A stretch of 64,000 nucleotides of DNA from Blautia massiliensis (ex Durand et al. 2017) (GTDB lineage Bacteria > Bacillota > Clostridia > Lachnospirales > Lachnospiraceae): positions 1,053,293 to 1,117,292 of the forward strand of contig NZ_LN913006.1 of assembly GCF_001487165.1 (NCBI RefSeq), given 5' to 3'. This document shows, piece after piece, positions 16,853 to 26,666 of this stretch. The notes under the pieces were generated by a model. The model had not been told where the DNA came from, made no database searches, and saw only the letters and a list, made by a program, of their open reading frames with translations. Positions within the stretch are counted from its first letter, which is position 1. Each line of letters opens with the position of its first letter. The translations under genes were made by a program, and so were the position numbers.

Positions 16853-18727
16853 ATGCAGGATTTTTTACCAGTTACAAGAGAAGATATGAAGTCAAGAGGC
16901 TGGGATGAGTTGGATTTTGTCTACGTGACAGGAGATGCCTATGTGGATCATCCGTCTTTTGGATCTGCGATCATTGGACGTCTTCTGGAAAGCAGAGGAT
17001 ATCGTGTAGGCATGATCCCTCAGCCTGACTGGCGAAAGAAGGAGAGCATCCAGGTGTTCGGGGAACCGCGCCTGGGTTTTCTCGTTACAGCAGGAAACAT
17101 GGATTCCATGGTGAATCATTATACGGTTTCCAAAAAGCACCGAAGCACAGATGCCTATTCTCCGGGAGGAAAAATGGGATTAAGACCGGACAGGGCTTCT
17201 GTTGTATACAGCAATCTGATCCGGCAGACCTATAAACATACGCCTATCATTCTTGGCGGAATCGAAGCCAGCCTTCGAAGAATGGCACATTACGATTATT
17301 GGGAAAATAAGGTCAAGCACAGTATTCTGATCGATTCCGGTGCGGATCTGATCTCTTATGGAATGGGGGAACATTCCATCCTGGAGATCGCAGAAGCCCT
17401 GCAAAGCGGGATTCCGGTCCAGGAGATCACATATGTGGCAGGGACGGTTTTTAAAAGCCACGATATCAGCAGGGTTTACGATCCGGTGGTCCTTCCGTCA
17501 TTTGAACAGGTACAGACCGATAAAAAAGCTTATGCGGACAGCTTTGCCATTCAGTACCGAAACACAGATCCATTTACAGCAAAGCCTCTGGCAGAATCTT
17601 ATGGGAACCGTGGATATGTGATACAGAATCCACCATCTCAGCCTCTGACGCAGATGGAAATGGACGATGTTTACGATCTGCCTTATACAGGACGATATCA
17701 TCCCATGTACCAGAAAGAAGGCGGGATTCCGGCACTGAAAGAGATCAAATTCAGTCTGACCAGCAACAGAGGATGCTTTGGAAGCTGTAATTTCTGTGCG
17801 CTGACCTTTCATCAGGGCCGCATCCTTCAGACAAGAAGTCACGATTCCATTCTGAAAGAAGCTGAAAAGATGACGGAGGATCCGGATTTTAAAGGCTATA
17901 TCCATGATGTAGGAGGCCCTACGGCTGATTTTCGTTATCCTTCCTGCAAAAAGCAGCTGACAAAAGGAGTCTGCAAGGAGCGGCAGTGCCTGTTTCCTTC
18001 TCCGTGTAAGAATCTGACGGTAGACCACAAGGATTATCTTCAGCTTCTCAGAAAGGTCAGGAATATCCCCAAAGTTAAAAAAGTTTTTGTCCGTTCCGGC
18101 ATTCGGTTTGATTATCTGATGGCAGACCCGGATAAAACTTTTCTTAATGAGCTTGTGAAATATCACGTCAGCGGCCAGCTGCGAGTAGCACCGGAGCATG
18201 TTTCTGATGAAGTCCTGAAGTTTATGGGCAAACCCAGGCACGAGGTTTATGAGGGCTTTCTGAAGGAATATGAAAAAGCAAATGCGCGGACTGGTAAGCA
18301 GCAATATGCCGTTCCGTATTTCATGTCGTCCCATCCCGGGTGTACAATGAAGGAAGCCGTGAAGCTTGCGGAATACGTCCGTGATCTTGGATTTACGCCG
18401 GAGCAGGTTCAGGATTTTTATCCAACGCCATCAACACTTTCTACCTGTATGTATTACACAGGAATCCATCCGCTGACAGGCGAAAAGGTATATGTGCCGA
18501 AAAATCCACACGAAAAAGCAATACAGCGAGCACTGATGCAGTATAAAAATCCGGAAAATCGCGAACTGGTCCTGGAAGGACTTAAGATGACCGGACGTAT
18601 GGATCTGGTCGGCTTTGGACCGAAATGTCTGATCCGTCCCAGAGAGCTTCATAAAAAAGCTAAAAAAACACAGACAAGGAGTTCGGCACATGAAAGATAC
18701 CAGAAAAAGAAAAACAAAAAAAGGTGA
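16853..18727 (+). CDS. YgiQ family radical SAM protein
   Basis: The 624-residue protein is full length for the YgiQ/UPF0313 family. The radical SAM cluster motif is CFGSCNFC (Cys 308, 312, 315). The N-terminal part has the cobalamin-domain-like YVTGDAYVDHPSFG and GGIEASLRRMAHYDYW, both typical. The C-terminus is strongly basic. The reaction catalysed by the family is not known. Its 3' end overlaps the next gene by 38 bases. Confidence 0.93.
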   Translation: MQDFLPVTREDMKSRGWDELDFVYVTGDAYVDHPSFGSAIIGRLLESRGYRVGMIPQPDWRKKESIQVFGEPRLGFLVTAGNMDSMVNHYTVSKKHRSTDAYSPGGKMGLRPDRASVVYSNLIRQTYKHTPIILGGIEASLRRMAHYDYWENKVKHSILIDSGADLISYGMGEHSILEIAEALQSGIPVQEITYVAGTVFKSHDISRVYDPVVLPSFEQVQTDKKAYADSFAIQYRNTDPFTAKPLAESYGNRGYVIQNPPSQPLTQMEMDDVYDLPYTGRYHPMYQKEGGIPALKEIKFSLTSNRGCFGSCNFCALTFHQGRILQTRSHDSILKEAEKMTEDPDFKGYIHDVGGPTADFRYPSCKKQLTKGVCKERQCLFPSPCKNLTVDHKDYLQLLRKVRNIPKVKKVFVRSGIRFDYLMADPDKTFLNELVKYHVSGQLRVAPEHVSDEVLKFMGKPRHEVYEGFLKEYEKANARTGKQQYAVPYFMSSHPGCTMKEAVKLAEYVRDLGFTPEQVQDFYPTPSTLSTCMYYTGIHPLTGEKVYVPKNPHEKAIQRALMQYKNPENRELVLEGLKMTGRMDLVGFGPKCLIRPRELHKKAKKTQTRSSAHERYQKKKNKKR

Positions 18728-19310
18728 TTTCGGTTATTTTAACAGCGAAAAAAAACGAAGACTCCTGATCACCGCAGGATTATTTTCGCTTCCACTGCTC
18801 ATTTTCTTTGTGGCGTGGGCCGTCAACGGAACAAGAATGACAGTCTGGACGGTTCTGACCGTAGTAGGCTGTCTGCCAGGATGTAAATCCATGGTAAGCC
18901 TGATCATGATCCTGTTACGTCATCCTATGGATGAAAAGCTCTATAAAGAGATCCGCAAGCATGCCGGTGACCTGGTCATGTCCTATGAAATGTACATGAC
19001 TTTTTATGAGAAAAGCGGTTATCTGGACGCTGTTGCCGTGTGCGGAAATACAGTAGTGGGTTATACCAGTGATCCAAAAGCAGATATCGCCTACCTTGCA
19101 GAGCAGTCACAGAAAATCATCCGTAAAAACGGATATAAAGTAGATGTAAAGATCCTGAGGGACCTGAAACCCTATCTGGAACGTCTGGATTCCATGAATG
19201 AGCACAAAGAATCTTTAAGAAATGGGATTAAATTCACGCCGGATGAGCGATACCCGGATCTTTCCAGGGAAGAACTGATCAAACATACGATCCTGGCAAT
19301 CTGTCTGTAG
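18690..19310 (+). CDS. hypothetical membrane protein
   Basis: The 206-residue protein has a basic N-terminal tail, two hydrophobic segments at about 26-46 and 50-75, and a soluble C-terminal domain of about 130 residues (MYMTFYEKSGYLDAVAVCGNTV region). I do not recognise the family; similar genes accompany ygiQ in Lachnospiraceae. The ATG lies inside the last 38 bases of ygiQ with an AAGGAG 9 bases before it, so the overlap looks genuine. Confidence 0.75.
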   Translation: MKDTRKRKTKKGDFGYFNSEKKRRLLITAGLFSLPLLIFFVAWAVNGTRMTVWTVLTVVGCLPGCKSMVSLIMILLRHPMDEKLYKEIRKHAGDLVMSYEMYMTFYEKSGYLDAVAVCGNTVVGYTSDPKADIAYLAEQSQKIIRKNGYKVDVKILRDLKPYLERLDSMNEHKESLRNGIKFTPDERYPDLSREELIKHTILAICL

Positions 19311-19322
19311 GAGCATTATATA

Positions 19323-20291
19323 ATGAAAGAATTTATCATTAACGAAAACGAGGCCGGACAGCGTTTTGACAAATATTTGGCCAAGCTTCTCCGTGAAGCT
19401 CCAAAGAGCTTTTTCTACAAAATGATGAGGAAAAAAAATATCACGCTCAATGGAAAAAAAGCCACCGGGAATGAAAAGCTGTTTTCAGGAGATCATGTAA
19501 AACTGTTTTTAAGTGATGAAACATTTGAAAAATTCAGCGGAAATGATTCTGCTCCACGGGCACATTATGCTCTGGATATCATTTACGAGGATGAAAATAT
19601 CCTGTTGATCAACAAACCGGCAGGAATGCTTTCTCAGCCTGCTGATGACGGAACCCCTTCACTGGTAGAATATCTGACTGGCTATCTTCTGAAAAATGGC
19701 TCTCTTACAGAGAATGATCTGAGAACCTTTCGTCCTTCCGTATGCAACCGCCTTGACCGCAATACCAGCGGGCTGATAGCGGCAGGCAAAAGCCTTTCCG
19801 GTCTGCAGGAACTTTCAGGGATGTTCAAGTCCAGGGAACTTCATAAATATTACCTCTGTCTTGTGGAGGGAGTTTTAAAAGAAGAAAGATATATCAAAGG
19901 TTATCTGGCAAAAGATAAAAAAAGCAATAAAGTAACCATCTATAAACAAGAGAAAGAAAATGCCCTTCCAGTGGAAACAAAGTATTATCCGTTGGGCACC
20001 AATGGAACCCGTACCCTTCTTAAGGTTGAACTGATCACAGGACGTGCACATCAAATCCGAGCTCACCTTGCTTCGGAGGGACATTCGATTGTTGGTGATC
20101 CCAAATATGGAAAAGCCGATAAAAAACTGAAAGGACAGCTGCTTCATTCTTTTCGAATGGAGTTTCCATCTATGAAAGGAAGCCTGTCATATTTATCCGG
20201 GAAGGTCTTTACGGCACCGCTTCCGGAAATCTTTCTCAGAACACTAAAAGAGGAAAAGTTGGAGGAGAGTTATTATGAAAATCTGGAATGA
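19323..20291 (+). CDS. RluA family pseudouridine synthase
   Basis: The 322-residue enzyme has an N-terminal S4 RNA-binding segment (QRFDKYLAKLLR) and the catalytic motif CNRLDRNTSGLIAAGKS with the conserved Asp. The RluA fold motifs LLINKPAGMLSQP and GRAHQIRAHLASEGH are also present. It isomerises uridines in rRNA; the exact site (RluC/RluD-type) cannot be assigned. The last 17 bases overlap lepB. Confidence 0.92.
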   Translation: MKEFIINENEAGQRFDKYLAKLLREAPKSFFYKMMRKKNITLNGKKATGNEKLFSGDHVKLFLSDETFEKFSGNDSAPRAHYALDIIYEDENILLINKPAGMLSQPADDGTPSLVEYLTGYLLKNGSLTENDLRTFRPSVCNRLDRNTSGLIAAGKSLSGLQELSGMFKSRELHKYYLCLVEGVLKEERYIKGYLAKDKKSNKVTIYKQEKENALPVETKYYPLGTNGTRTLLKVELITGRAHQIRAHLASEGHSIVGDPKYGKADKKLKGQLLHSFRMEFPSMKGSLSYLSGKVFTAPLPEIFLRTLKEEKLEESYYENLE

Positions 20292-20832
20292 AATATGGGA
20301 TTACGTCAAGATGATCATCATCGTGGTAGTTGTAGTCCTGGTTATCAACAATGTAGTACTGATCAATGCAAAGATCCCGTCAGAATCTATGGAAAATACC
20401 ATTATGACCGGAGATCGTATCTTTGGCTATCGTCTGGCCTATGGTCTGAATATGGATGTATTTGGTCACGAGATCTCAAAAAAATGGAAAGATCCGGAAC
20501 GCTTTGACATTGTGATCTTCAAATATCCGGATGATGAGTCCCAGCTGTTCATCAAACGTATCATCGGTCTTCCTGGAGATAAAGTAGAGATCAAAGATGG
20601 TAAAGTTTATATCAATGATTCAGAGACACCTCTGGATGATTCCTTTGTGTCGGAAACTCCTCTTGGAAGCTTCGGACCATACGAAGTACCGGAAAACTGT
20701 TACTTTATGATGGGAGACAACCGTAACAATTCCAAGGATTCCCGATACTGGCAGAATACATATGTACAGTTTGATCAGATCGTCGGAAAAGCGGAGATCC
20801 GTTATTTCCCATCCATCAAACTTCTAAATTAA
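20275..20832 (+). CDS. lepB: signal peptidase I
   Basis: The 185-residue type I signal peptidase has one N-terminal membrane helix (residues about 11-30) and an outward-facing catalytic domain. The catalytic Ser is 38 in PSESM and the Lys is 94 in IKRIIGLPGD; the MMGDNRNNSKDSR box follows. It removes signal peptides from exported proteins. GGAGGAG precedes the ATG inside the previous gene, with a 17-base overlap. Confidence 0.96.
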   Translation: MKIWNEIWDYVKMIIIVVVVVLVINNVVLINAKIPSESMENTIMTGDRIFGYRLAYGLNMDVFGHEISKKWKDPERFDIVIFKYPDDESQLFIKRIIGLPGDKVEIKDGKVYINDSETPLDDSFVSETPLGSFGPYEVPENCYFMMGDNRNNSKDSRYWQNTYVQFDQIVGKAEIRYFPSIKLLN

Positions 20833-20844
20833 AGGGCAGATTTT

Positions 20845-21378
20845 ATGGCAACATGGAACAGCAGAGGACTTCGTGGTTCTACTCTGGAGGAACTTATCAA
20901 TCGTACCAATGAGCAGTACAGGGAAAAGGGACTGGCCCTCATCCAGAAAATTCCGACGCCGATCACTCCGGTTAAAATGGATAAAACCTCCAGGCATATC
21001 ACGCTGGCATATTTTGAACAGAAAAGTACCGTAGATTATATCGGAGCAGTACAGGGAATCCCTGTCTGCTTCGATGCAAAAGAATGCTGTGTAAAAACTT
21101 TTCCCCTTGCGAACATTCATCCTCATCAGGTAGCATTTATGGATGAGTTTGAAAAGCAGAAGGGGATTGCTTTTTTTCTGATCTATTTCAGCGCAGATAA
21201 TATTTTTTATTATCTTACCCTTCGTAAGCTGAAGGAATTCTGGAAAAGGATGGAAGATGGCGGGCGAAAAAGTTTTCGTCGGGAAGAGCTGGACGAGGAA
21301 TTTTATCTTTCCGGAAAAAATGGATTTCTGGTTCCTTATCTGGAAGGGATCCAGAAAGATCTGCAATTACGGGATTGA
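20845..21378 (+). CDS. recU: Holliday junction resolvase RecU
   Basis: The 177-residue protein matches RecU. It has the N-terminal RGLRGSTLEELINRTNEQY, the nuclease core DYIGAVQGIPVCFDAKEC and FPLANIHPHQVAFMDEF. RecU cleaves four-way junctions during recombination and chromosome segregation in Firmicutes. It follows lepB by 12 bases, and its stop codon overlaps the -35 box of the his operon promoter. Confidence 0.92.
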   Translation: MATWNSRGLRGSTLEELINRTNEQYREKGLALIQKIPTPITPVKMDKTSRHITLAYFEQKSTVDYIGAVQGIPVCFDAKECCVKTFPLANIHPHQVAFMDEFEKQKGIAFFLIYFSADNIFYYLTLRKLKEFWKRMEDGGRKSFRREELDEEFYLSGKNGFLVPYLEGIQKDLQLRD

Positions 21379-21403
21379 CTTTTGGAAAGGTTTCCTATAT
21401 AAT
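21375..21403 (+). promoter_or_regulatory. promoter of the his operon
   Basis: TTGACT (21375-21380) and TATAAT (21398-21403) are 17 bases apart. The -35 overlaps the recU stop codon. The leader of about 80 bases can form a 9-bp TTTTCTGTG/CACAGAAAA hairpin (about 21416-21457), with no T-box or obvious leader peptide. Confidence 0.75.
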
Positions 21404-21488
21404 CAAATTTAAGTTTTTCTGTGGTAGCATGGTAGCGAATTAAAGTGAAACACAGAAAATCTCAAAACGTGTTACGGAGGAAATGAAC

Positions 21489-22610
21489 ATGCAGCGTATT
21501 TTTCATACACCTGAAGGTGTGCGGGACATTTATGGAGAGGAATGCAGCCGCAAAAAACGGCTCCAGAGGGAGCTCCACCAGGTGTTTTCAAGATATGGAT
21601 ATGAAGATATAGAAACACCGGGATTTGAGTATTTTGAAGTGTTCAGCAATGAAGTAGGAACGATCCCATCCAAGGATTTATATAAATTTTTTGACAGAGA
21701 GGGAAACACACTTGTTCTCAGACCTGACTTTACACCGTCTGTTTCCAGAGCATGTGCAACTTATTTTGATCCGGAAAAAGGACCTGTAAGACTTTGTTAT
21801 ACCGGAAATACATTTATCAACAATTCCAGTTACAGAGGTCAGATGAAGGAAAATACTCAGATGGGTGTTGAGCATATGGGAGATGATTCTGCAGCAGCAG
21901 ATGCTGAGATCCTTTCTATGACTGTGGAGTGTCTGAAGGCAGCAGGACTTACCGAATTCCAGGTTAGCGTAGGCCAGGTAGATTATTATAAATCCCTGCT
22001 TGCAGAGGCAGATCTGGAGCCGGAGATAGAAGAGCATCTTCGTGAGCTGATCTCTCAGAAGAATTATTTTGGTGTGGAAGAGCTTCTTAAGGGACAGAAT
22101 TTAGGCGATAACCTTTCCAAGGCTTTTGCTGAACTGCCTCAGATGTTCGGTTCAGCAGAAGTGCTGGAAAAAGCCAAAAAACTCACCTCCAATCCGGAAG
22201 CACTTTCTGCAGTAAAACGACTGGAAGAAATTTATGAGATCCTGAAAGTATACGGCTGTGAGAAATACATTGCTTTTGATTTTGGAATGCTCAGTAAGTT
22301 CCGTTATTATACAGGGATCATTTTCCAGGCTTATACATATGGAACCGGTGAACCCCTGATCAAGGGCGGACGCTACAACGAATTGATGAAGCATTTCGGA
22401 AAACCGGCTTCTTCCATTGGATTTGCCATTGTGGTCGATAACCTGATGCTTGCGCTTTCCAGACAGAAGCTGACCGTTCCGGCTGGCGATAAAACCATTG
22501 TGATCACTTATGATCCGGGAAATCTGAAAAAAGCGATCCAGGAAGCAATGGAGCTTCGAAATAAAGGTAAAAAAGTGGCATTGTGCCCGGCAAAGGAGGA
22601 GCAGGACTGA
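21489..22610 (+). CDS. hisZ: ATP phosphoribosyltransferase regulatory subunit HisZ
   Basis: The 373-residue paralog of histidyl-tRNA synthetase lacks aminoacylation function and activates short-form HisG. The class II-like motifs [28 protein letters not shown] (given in part) and [12 protein letters not shown] are present. I used ATG 21489 because GGAGG lies 8 bases upstream; ATG 21483 would be only 2 bases from it. Its stop overlaps hisG by one base (TGATG). Confidence 0.93.
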   Translation: MQRIFHTPEGVRDIYGEECSRKKRLQRELHQVFSRYGYEDIETPGFEYFEVFSNEVGTIPSKDLYKFFDREGNTLVLRPDFTPSVSRACATYFDPEKGPVRLCYTGNTFINNSSYRGQMKENTQMGVEHMGDDSAAADAEILSMTVECLKAAGLTEFQVSVGQVDYYKSLLAEADLEPEIEEHLRELISQKNYFGVEELLKGQNLGDNLSKAFAELPQMFGSAEVLEKAKKLTSNPEALSAVKRLEEIYEILKVYGCEKYIAFDFGMLSKFRYYTGIIFQAYTYGTGEPLIKGGRYNELMKHFGKPASSIGFAIVVDNLMLALSRQKLTVPAGDKTIVITYDPGNLKKAIQEAMELRNKGKKVALCPAKEEQD

Positions 22611-23248
22611 TGAGATATCTTACATTTGCCCTCACAAAAGGGCGTCTGGCCAACAAAACACTGGATATGTTTGAGAAGATCGGTATTACATGTGAGGAGA
22701 TGCGTGACAAAGATTCCCGAAAGCTGATCTTTACCAATGAGGAACTGAAGCTGAAGTTTTTCCTTGCAAAAGGTCCGGATGTGCCGACTTATGTAGAGTA
22801 TGGTGCAGCAGATATCGGTATCGTAGGTAAGGATACCATTCTGGAAGAAGGAAGAAAGCTATATGAGGTTATGGATCTTGGATTTGGAGCATGCCGCATG
22901 TGCGTATGCGGCCCTGAAAGCGCGAGAGAAGTCCTGAATAACAATCAGCTGATCCGTGTAGCTACAAAATATCCAAATATTGCAAAGGATTACTTCTATA
23001 ACAAAAAGCATCAGACTGTGGAGATCATTAAGCTGAACGGTTCCATCGAGCTTGCACCGATCGTAGGACTTTCCGAGGTTATCGTGGATATCGTGGAAAC
23101 CGGAAGCACCCTTCGCGAGAATGGCCTGAAGGTGCTGGAAGAAGTCTGCCCGCTGTCTGCACGTATGGTAGTCAATCAGGTCAGCATGAAAATGGAAGAT
23201 GAACGGATCCGCAAACTGATCACAGAACTTCGAGGTGTGATCAAATAA
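22610..23248 (+). CDS. hisG: ATP phosphoribosyltransferase catalytic subunit (short form)
   Basis: The 212-residue short HisG catalyses the first step of histidine synthesis (ATP plus PRPP) with HisZ as partner. It starts [17 protein letters not shown] and carries the PRPP-binding region [14 protein letters not shown] near the C-terminus. It lacks the regulatory C-terminal domain of long HisG, which agrees with hisZ directly upstream. The ATG overlaps the hisZ stop by one base. Confidence 0.95.
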   Translation: MRYLTFALTKGRLANKTLDMFEKIGITCEEMRDKDSRKLIFTNEELKLKFFLAKGPDVPTYVEYGAADIGIVGKDTILEEGRKLYEVMDLGFGACRMCVCGPESAREVLNNNQLIRVATKYPNIAKDYFYNKKHQTVEIIKLNGSIELAPIVGLSEVIVDIVETGSTLRENGLKVLEEVCPLSARMVVNQVSMKMEDERIRKLITELRGVIK

Positions 23249-23298
23249 ACTGAATAACAGATGAACCTCCAAAATACAGAAAGAAGGCAGAATTTATT

Positions 23299-24609
23299 AT
23301 GCGTAAGGTAAAACTCACCAAAGAATCTACAAAAGATATTCTGGAAACTCTCTTAAAAAGAAGCCCTAATAATTATGGAAAATACGAGGATGCAGTAGCA
23401 AATATCCTTGCCAAAGTAAAAGCAGAGGGAGATACCGCGTTATTTGCATTTACCAGAGAATTTGATAAAGTCGAAGTGACAAAGGATACGATCCGTGTAA
23501 CCCCTGAGGAGATCGAGGAAGCATACAAGCTGGTAGATCCTTCCCTGATCGATGTGATCAAAAAAGCATTGGTGAATATCCGCAGCTATCACGAAAAGCA
23601 GCTTCAGAACAGCTGGTTCACAAGCACAACAGACGGAACCATGCTTGGTCAGAAGGTAACCGCTCTGAACTGTGTAGGTGTTTACGTTCCCGGTGGAAAG
23701 GCTGTATATCCGTCTTCCGTGCTTATGAATATCGTTCCTGCAAAAGTTGCCGGTGTTGACCGTATTGTAATGACAACACCTCCTGGAAAAGACGGAAAAG
23801 TAAATCCAAGCACACTTGTTGCTGCCAACGAAGCCGGAGCAGATGAAATCTATAAAGTGGGTGGTGCACAGGCCATCGGAGCACTTGCATATGGAACCGA
23901 GAGTATTCCAAAGGTTGACAAGATCGTAGGACCCGGAAATATTTTTGTTGCGCTTGCAAAAAAGGCAGTTTATGGATACGTAAGCATTGATTCTATTGCC
24001 GGTCCAAGCGAGATCCTCGTTCTTGCAGATGAGACTGCAAATCCTCGTTATATTGCAGCAGATCTTCTTTCTCAGGCAGAACATGATGAGATGGCATCTG
24101 CGATCCTGATCACAACAAATGAGGAATTTGCAGATCAGGTAGATAAAGAAGTCAGAGGTTTTGTTGAGGTACTTTCCAGAAAAGCCATTATTGAGAAATC
24201 CCTGGAGAACTTTGGTTATATCCTGATCGCAGAAGATATGGACGAGGCCATTGAGGCTGCCAATGAAATTGCTTCTGAACATATGGAGATCGTCACAAAG
24301 AATCCTTTTGAAGATATGATGAAGGTACGAAATGCAGGTGCGATCTTTATCGGAGAGCACAGCTCTGAACCCCTTGGAGATTATTTTGCAGGACCAAACC
24401 ATGTACTTCCTACCAATGGAACTGCCAAATTTTTCTCCGCACTTTCTGTAGATGATTTTATCAAAAAATCCAGTATTGTATATTATTCCAGGGAAGCACT
24501 CCGAAAAATCCACAAGGACATTATCCAGTTTGCCACATCGGAACAGCTGACTGCACACGCAAATTCCATTGCAGTCCGTTTTGAGGAAGAGGACAAGGAG
24601 AACGAATAA
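23299..24609 (+). CDS. hisD: histidinol dehydrogenase
   Basis: The 436-residue zinc enzyme oxidises histidinol to histidine in two NAD-dependent steps. The motifs include YVPGGKAVYPSSVLMN, DKIVGPGNIFVALAKK and the zinc/catalytic region AGPNHVLPTNGTAKFF. It lies 50 bases after hisG. Its stop overlaps the hisB start (TAATG). Confidence 0.97.
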   Translation: MRKVKLTKESTKDILETLLKRSPNNYGKYEDAVANILAKVKAEGDTALFAFTREFDKVEVTKDTIRVTPEEIEEAYKLVDPSLIDVIKKALVNIRSYHEKQLQNSWFTSTTDGTMLGQKVTALNCVGVYVPGGKAVYPSSVLMNIVPAKVAGVDRIVMTTPPGKDGKVNPSTLVAANEAGADEIYKVGGAQAIGALAYGTESIPKVDKIVGPGNIFVALAKKAVYGYVSIDSIAGPSEILVLADETANPRYIAADLLSQAEHDEMASAILITTNEEFADQVDKEVRGFVEVLSRKAIIEKSLENFGYILIAEDMDEAIEAANEIASEHMEIVTKNPFEDMMKVRNAGAIFIGEHSSEPLGDYFAGPNHVLPTNGTAKFFSALSVDDFIKKSSIVYYSREALRKIHKDIIQFATSEQLTAHANSIAVRFEEEDKENE

Positions 24610-25196
24610 TGGCAAGAGAAGTACTGATCGAAAGAAACACAAAAGAAACGCAGATACGTCTGCAGCTGAACATTGATGGAACAGGAAGTTCCGATATTGA
24701 TACAGGTATTGGCTTTTTTGACCATATGCTGGACGGTTTTACGCGCCATGGACTGTATGATCTTACACTGAGAGTCCACGGTGATCTAAATGTAGATGAT
24801 CATCACACCATTGAAGATACAGGGATCGTCCTTGGAAACGCTATCCGTGAGGCAGTTGGCGACAAAAAAGGAATCAAACGTTACGGCAGCTGTATCCTTC
24901 CTATGGATGAAGTGCTTGTGCTCTGCGCAGTAGATCTTTCCGGAAGACCTTATCTTGGATGGGATGCAGCGTTTTCTACGGAAAAAATAGGAGATATGGC
25001 TACAGAGATGGTAAAGGAATTCTTTTATGCAGTATCCTATTCCGCAGCAATGAATCTTCACATCAAGGTTCTTTCCGGAGGAAACAGCCATCATGTGGCA
25101 GAGGCCATGTTTAAAAGCTTTGCGAAAGCCCTTGATGCAGCAACACAGTACGATTCCCGGATCACAGACGTGCTTTCTACCAAGGGAAGCCTCTGA
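24609..25196 (+). CDS. hisB: imidazoleglycerol-phosphate dehydratase
   Basis: The 195-residue monofunctional HisB dehydrates imidazole glycerol phosphate. Manganese-binding histidines lie in GFFDHMLDGFTRHG, DDHHTIEDTG and GGNSHHVAEAMFK. It lacks the phosphatase half found in enterobacteria. Confidence 0.97.
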   Translation: MAREVLIERNTKETQIRLQLNIDGTGSSDIDTGIGFFDHMLDGFTRHGLYDLTLRVHGDLNVDDHHTIEDTGIVLGNAIREAVGDKKGIKRYGSCILPMDEVLVLCAVDLSGRPYLGWDAAFSTEKIGDMATEMVKEFFYAVSYSAAMNLHIKVLSGGNSHHVAEAMFKSFAKALDAATQYDSRITDVLSTKGSL

Positions 25197-25214
25197 TACA
25201 GAAGGAGACCACTT

Positions 25215-26495
25215 ATGAACAAACAGTTGATCCCATGCCTTTATCTTCATTCAGAAAAGGCGGTAACAGGATTTGGACAGAGAAATCTTTTCGGAGACGG
25301 AAATGTAGAAACACTTGCAAAATTTTACGGTGACAATGGGGCAGATGAGCTTCTGGTATTTGACTTTTCTTCCGCAGATGCAGAGCATGACCGTGCGATC
25401 GGAAAAATCCGTGATATCTGTCAGGTATCTGAGATCCCGGTGATCGCAGCGGGAAATATCAAACGTATGGAAGATGTAAAAAAGCTGATCTATGCGGGAT
25501 GTGCCAAAGTTGTACTGAATTTTTCGAAAGAGAATAATATCAAGCTTCTGGAAGAAGTATCCCGGCGCTTTGGAAAAGAGCGTATGATGATCAGCATCTC
25601 TGATCTGAGAGAATTCACAGAAAATCAGGATCTGATCGAAACATATGCAGACACTGTTCTGGCTTTGGACACTGTCGAAAATGAAATTGCAGAGATTTCT
25701 CAGATTTCCATTGTTCTTCATACCGATGAAAACAGATCTGAGAACGTTCTGGAGCTTTTAGGAGAACCAGCTGTGTCCGGACTTTGCGGTGCTTATGTAA
25801 GCAGTCTTGAAAATGATCTGCATACATTTAAGGAAACTTGCGAAGAAGCCGGAATTCCGGTAAACACATATAAAAGTAATATTGCATGGTCGGACTTTAA
25901 ATTAAACAGTGACGGAATGGTTCCGGTCATTGTCCAGGATTACCGGACGGATGAAGTACTGATGCTGGCCTATATGAATGAGCTTGCTTTTAACACAACA
26001 TTGAAGCTTGGAAAAATGACATACTGGAGTCGTAGCCGGAATGAGCTCTGGACCAAAGGTCTGACATCCGGACACGTACAGTATGTAAAGTCTCTTACCA
26101 TTGACTGTGATAATGATACGATCCTTGCCAAAGTGGAGCAGGTTGGCGCAGCCTGCCATACAGGAAACCGTACCTGTTTCTTCAAACCGCTGATGAAAAA
26201 AGAGTACGATGATACCAACCCACTTCACGTGTTCCAGAATGTGTATGATGTGATCACTGACCGAAAAGAACATCCAAAGGAAGGTTCCTATACCAATTAT
26301 CTTTTTGATAAAGGAATCGACAAGATTTTGAAAAAAGTCGGTGAAGAATGCACAGAGATCGTCATTGCAGCCAAAAATCCGGATAAAGAAGAGATTAAAT
26401 ACGAAATTTCAGATTTTCTTTATCATATGATGGTACTCATGGTGGAAAAAGGAGTCAGCTGGGAAGAAATCACCAAAGAATTGGTAAAAAGATAA
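25215..26495 (+). CDS. hisIE: HisIE with an N-terminal degenerate HisF/HisA-like barrel
   Basis: The 426-residue protein has three parts. Residues 1 to about 215 resemble the (beta/alpha)8 barrel of HisF ([27 protein letters not shown]). Residues about 225-330 are the PR-AMP cyclohydrolase HisI ([36 protein letters not shown]). Residues about 335-426 are the PR-ATP pyrophosphohydrolase HisE ([15 protein letters not shown]). In HisF the first strand carries the catalytic Asp in CLDV; here the same place is Tyr 10, and the glycine-rich phosphate loops are altered (AAGN). The barrel is therefore probably structural or regulatory. No hisA, hisF, hisH or hisC is nearby. Confidence 0.9.
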   Translation: MNKQLIPCLYLHSEKAVTGFGQRNLFGDGNVETLAKFYGDNGADELLVFDFSSADAEHDRAIGKIRDICQVSEIPVIAAGNIKRMEDVKKLIYAGCAKVVLNFSKENNIKLLEEVSRRFGKERMMISISDLREFTENQDLIETYADTVLALDTVENEIAEISQISIVLHTDENRSENVLELLGEPAVSGLCGAYVSSLENDLHTFKETCEEAGIPVNTYKSNIAWSDFKLNSDGMVPVIVQDYRTDEVLMLAYMNELAFNTTLKLGKMTYWSRSRNELWTKGLTSGHVQYVKSLTIDCDNDTILAKVEQVGAACHTGNRTCFFKPLMKKEYDDTNPLHVFQNVYDVITDRKEHPKEGSYTNYLFDKGIDKILKKVGEECTEIVIAAKNPDKEEIKYEISDFLYHMMVLMVEKGVSWEEITKELVKR

Positions 26496-26509
26496 ATTAT
26501 ATATCATTC

Positions 26510-26570
26510 AGGAAAAAAGTTTTTGTACGTCGGATCAGAATGAACGGTTACGAAAGCTTTTTTCTGTTTT
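26510..26570 (+). terminator. probable terminator of the his operon
   Basis: GAAAAAAG near 26513 pairs with CTTTTTTC near 26558, with an inner TTTTGTA/TACGAAA helix. The T-rich arm lies on the 3' side. Confidence 0.5.
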
Positions 26571-26590
26571 CCCGGAATCTTAAAAGAATA

Positions 26591-26619
26591 TGTACAATTT
26601 CGGTTAGGCATGATATACT
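26591..26619 (+). promoter_or_regulatory. promoter of the AstE/AspA-like gene
   Basis: TGTACA and TATACT are 17 bases apart, with an extended TG before the -10. An upstream in-frame ATG (26610) overlaps this promoter and is therefore not the start. Confidence 0.55.
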
Positions 26620-26666
26620 TATCGTCAAAAGTGCGGAAATATAAAAAAGGAAAAGGGAAACAACCA

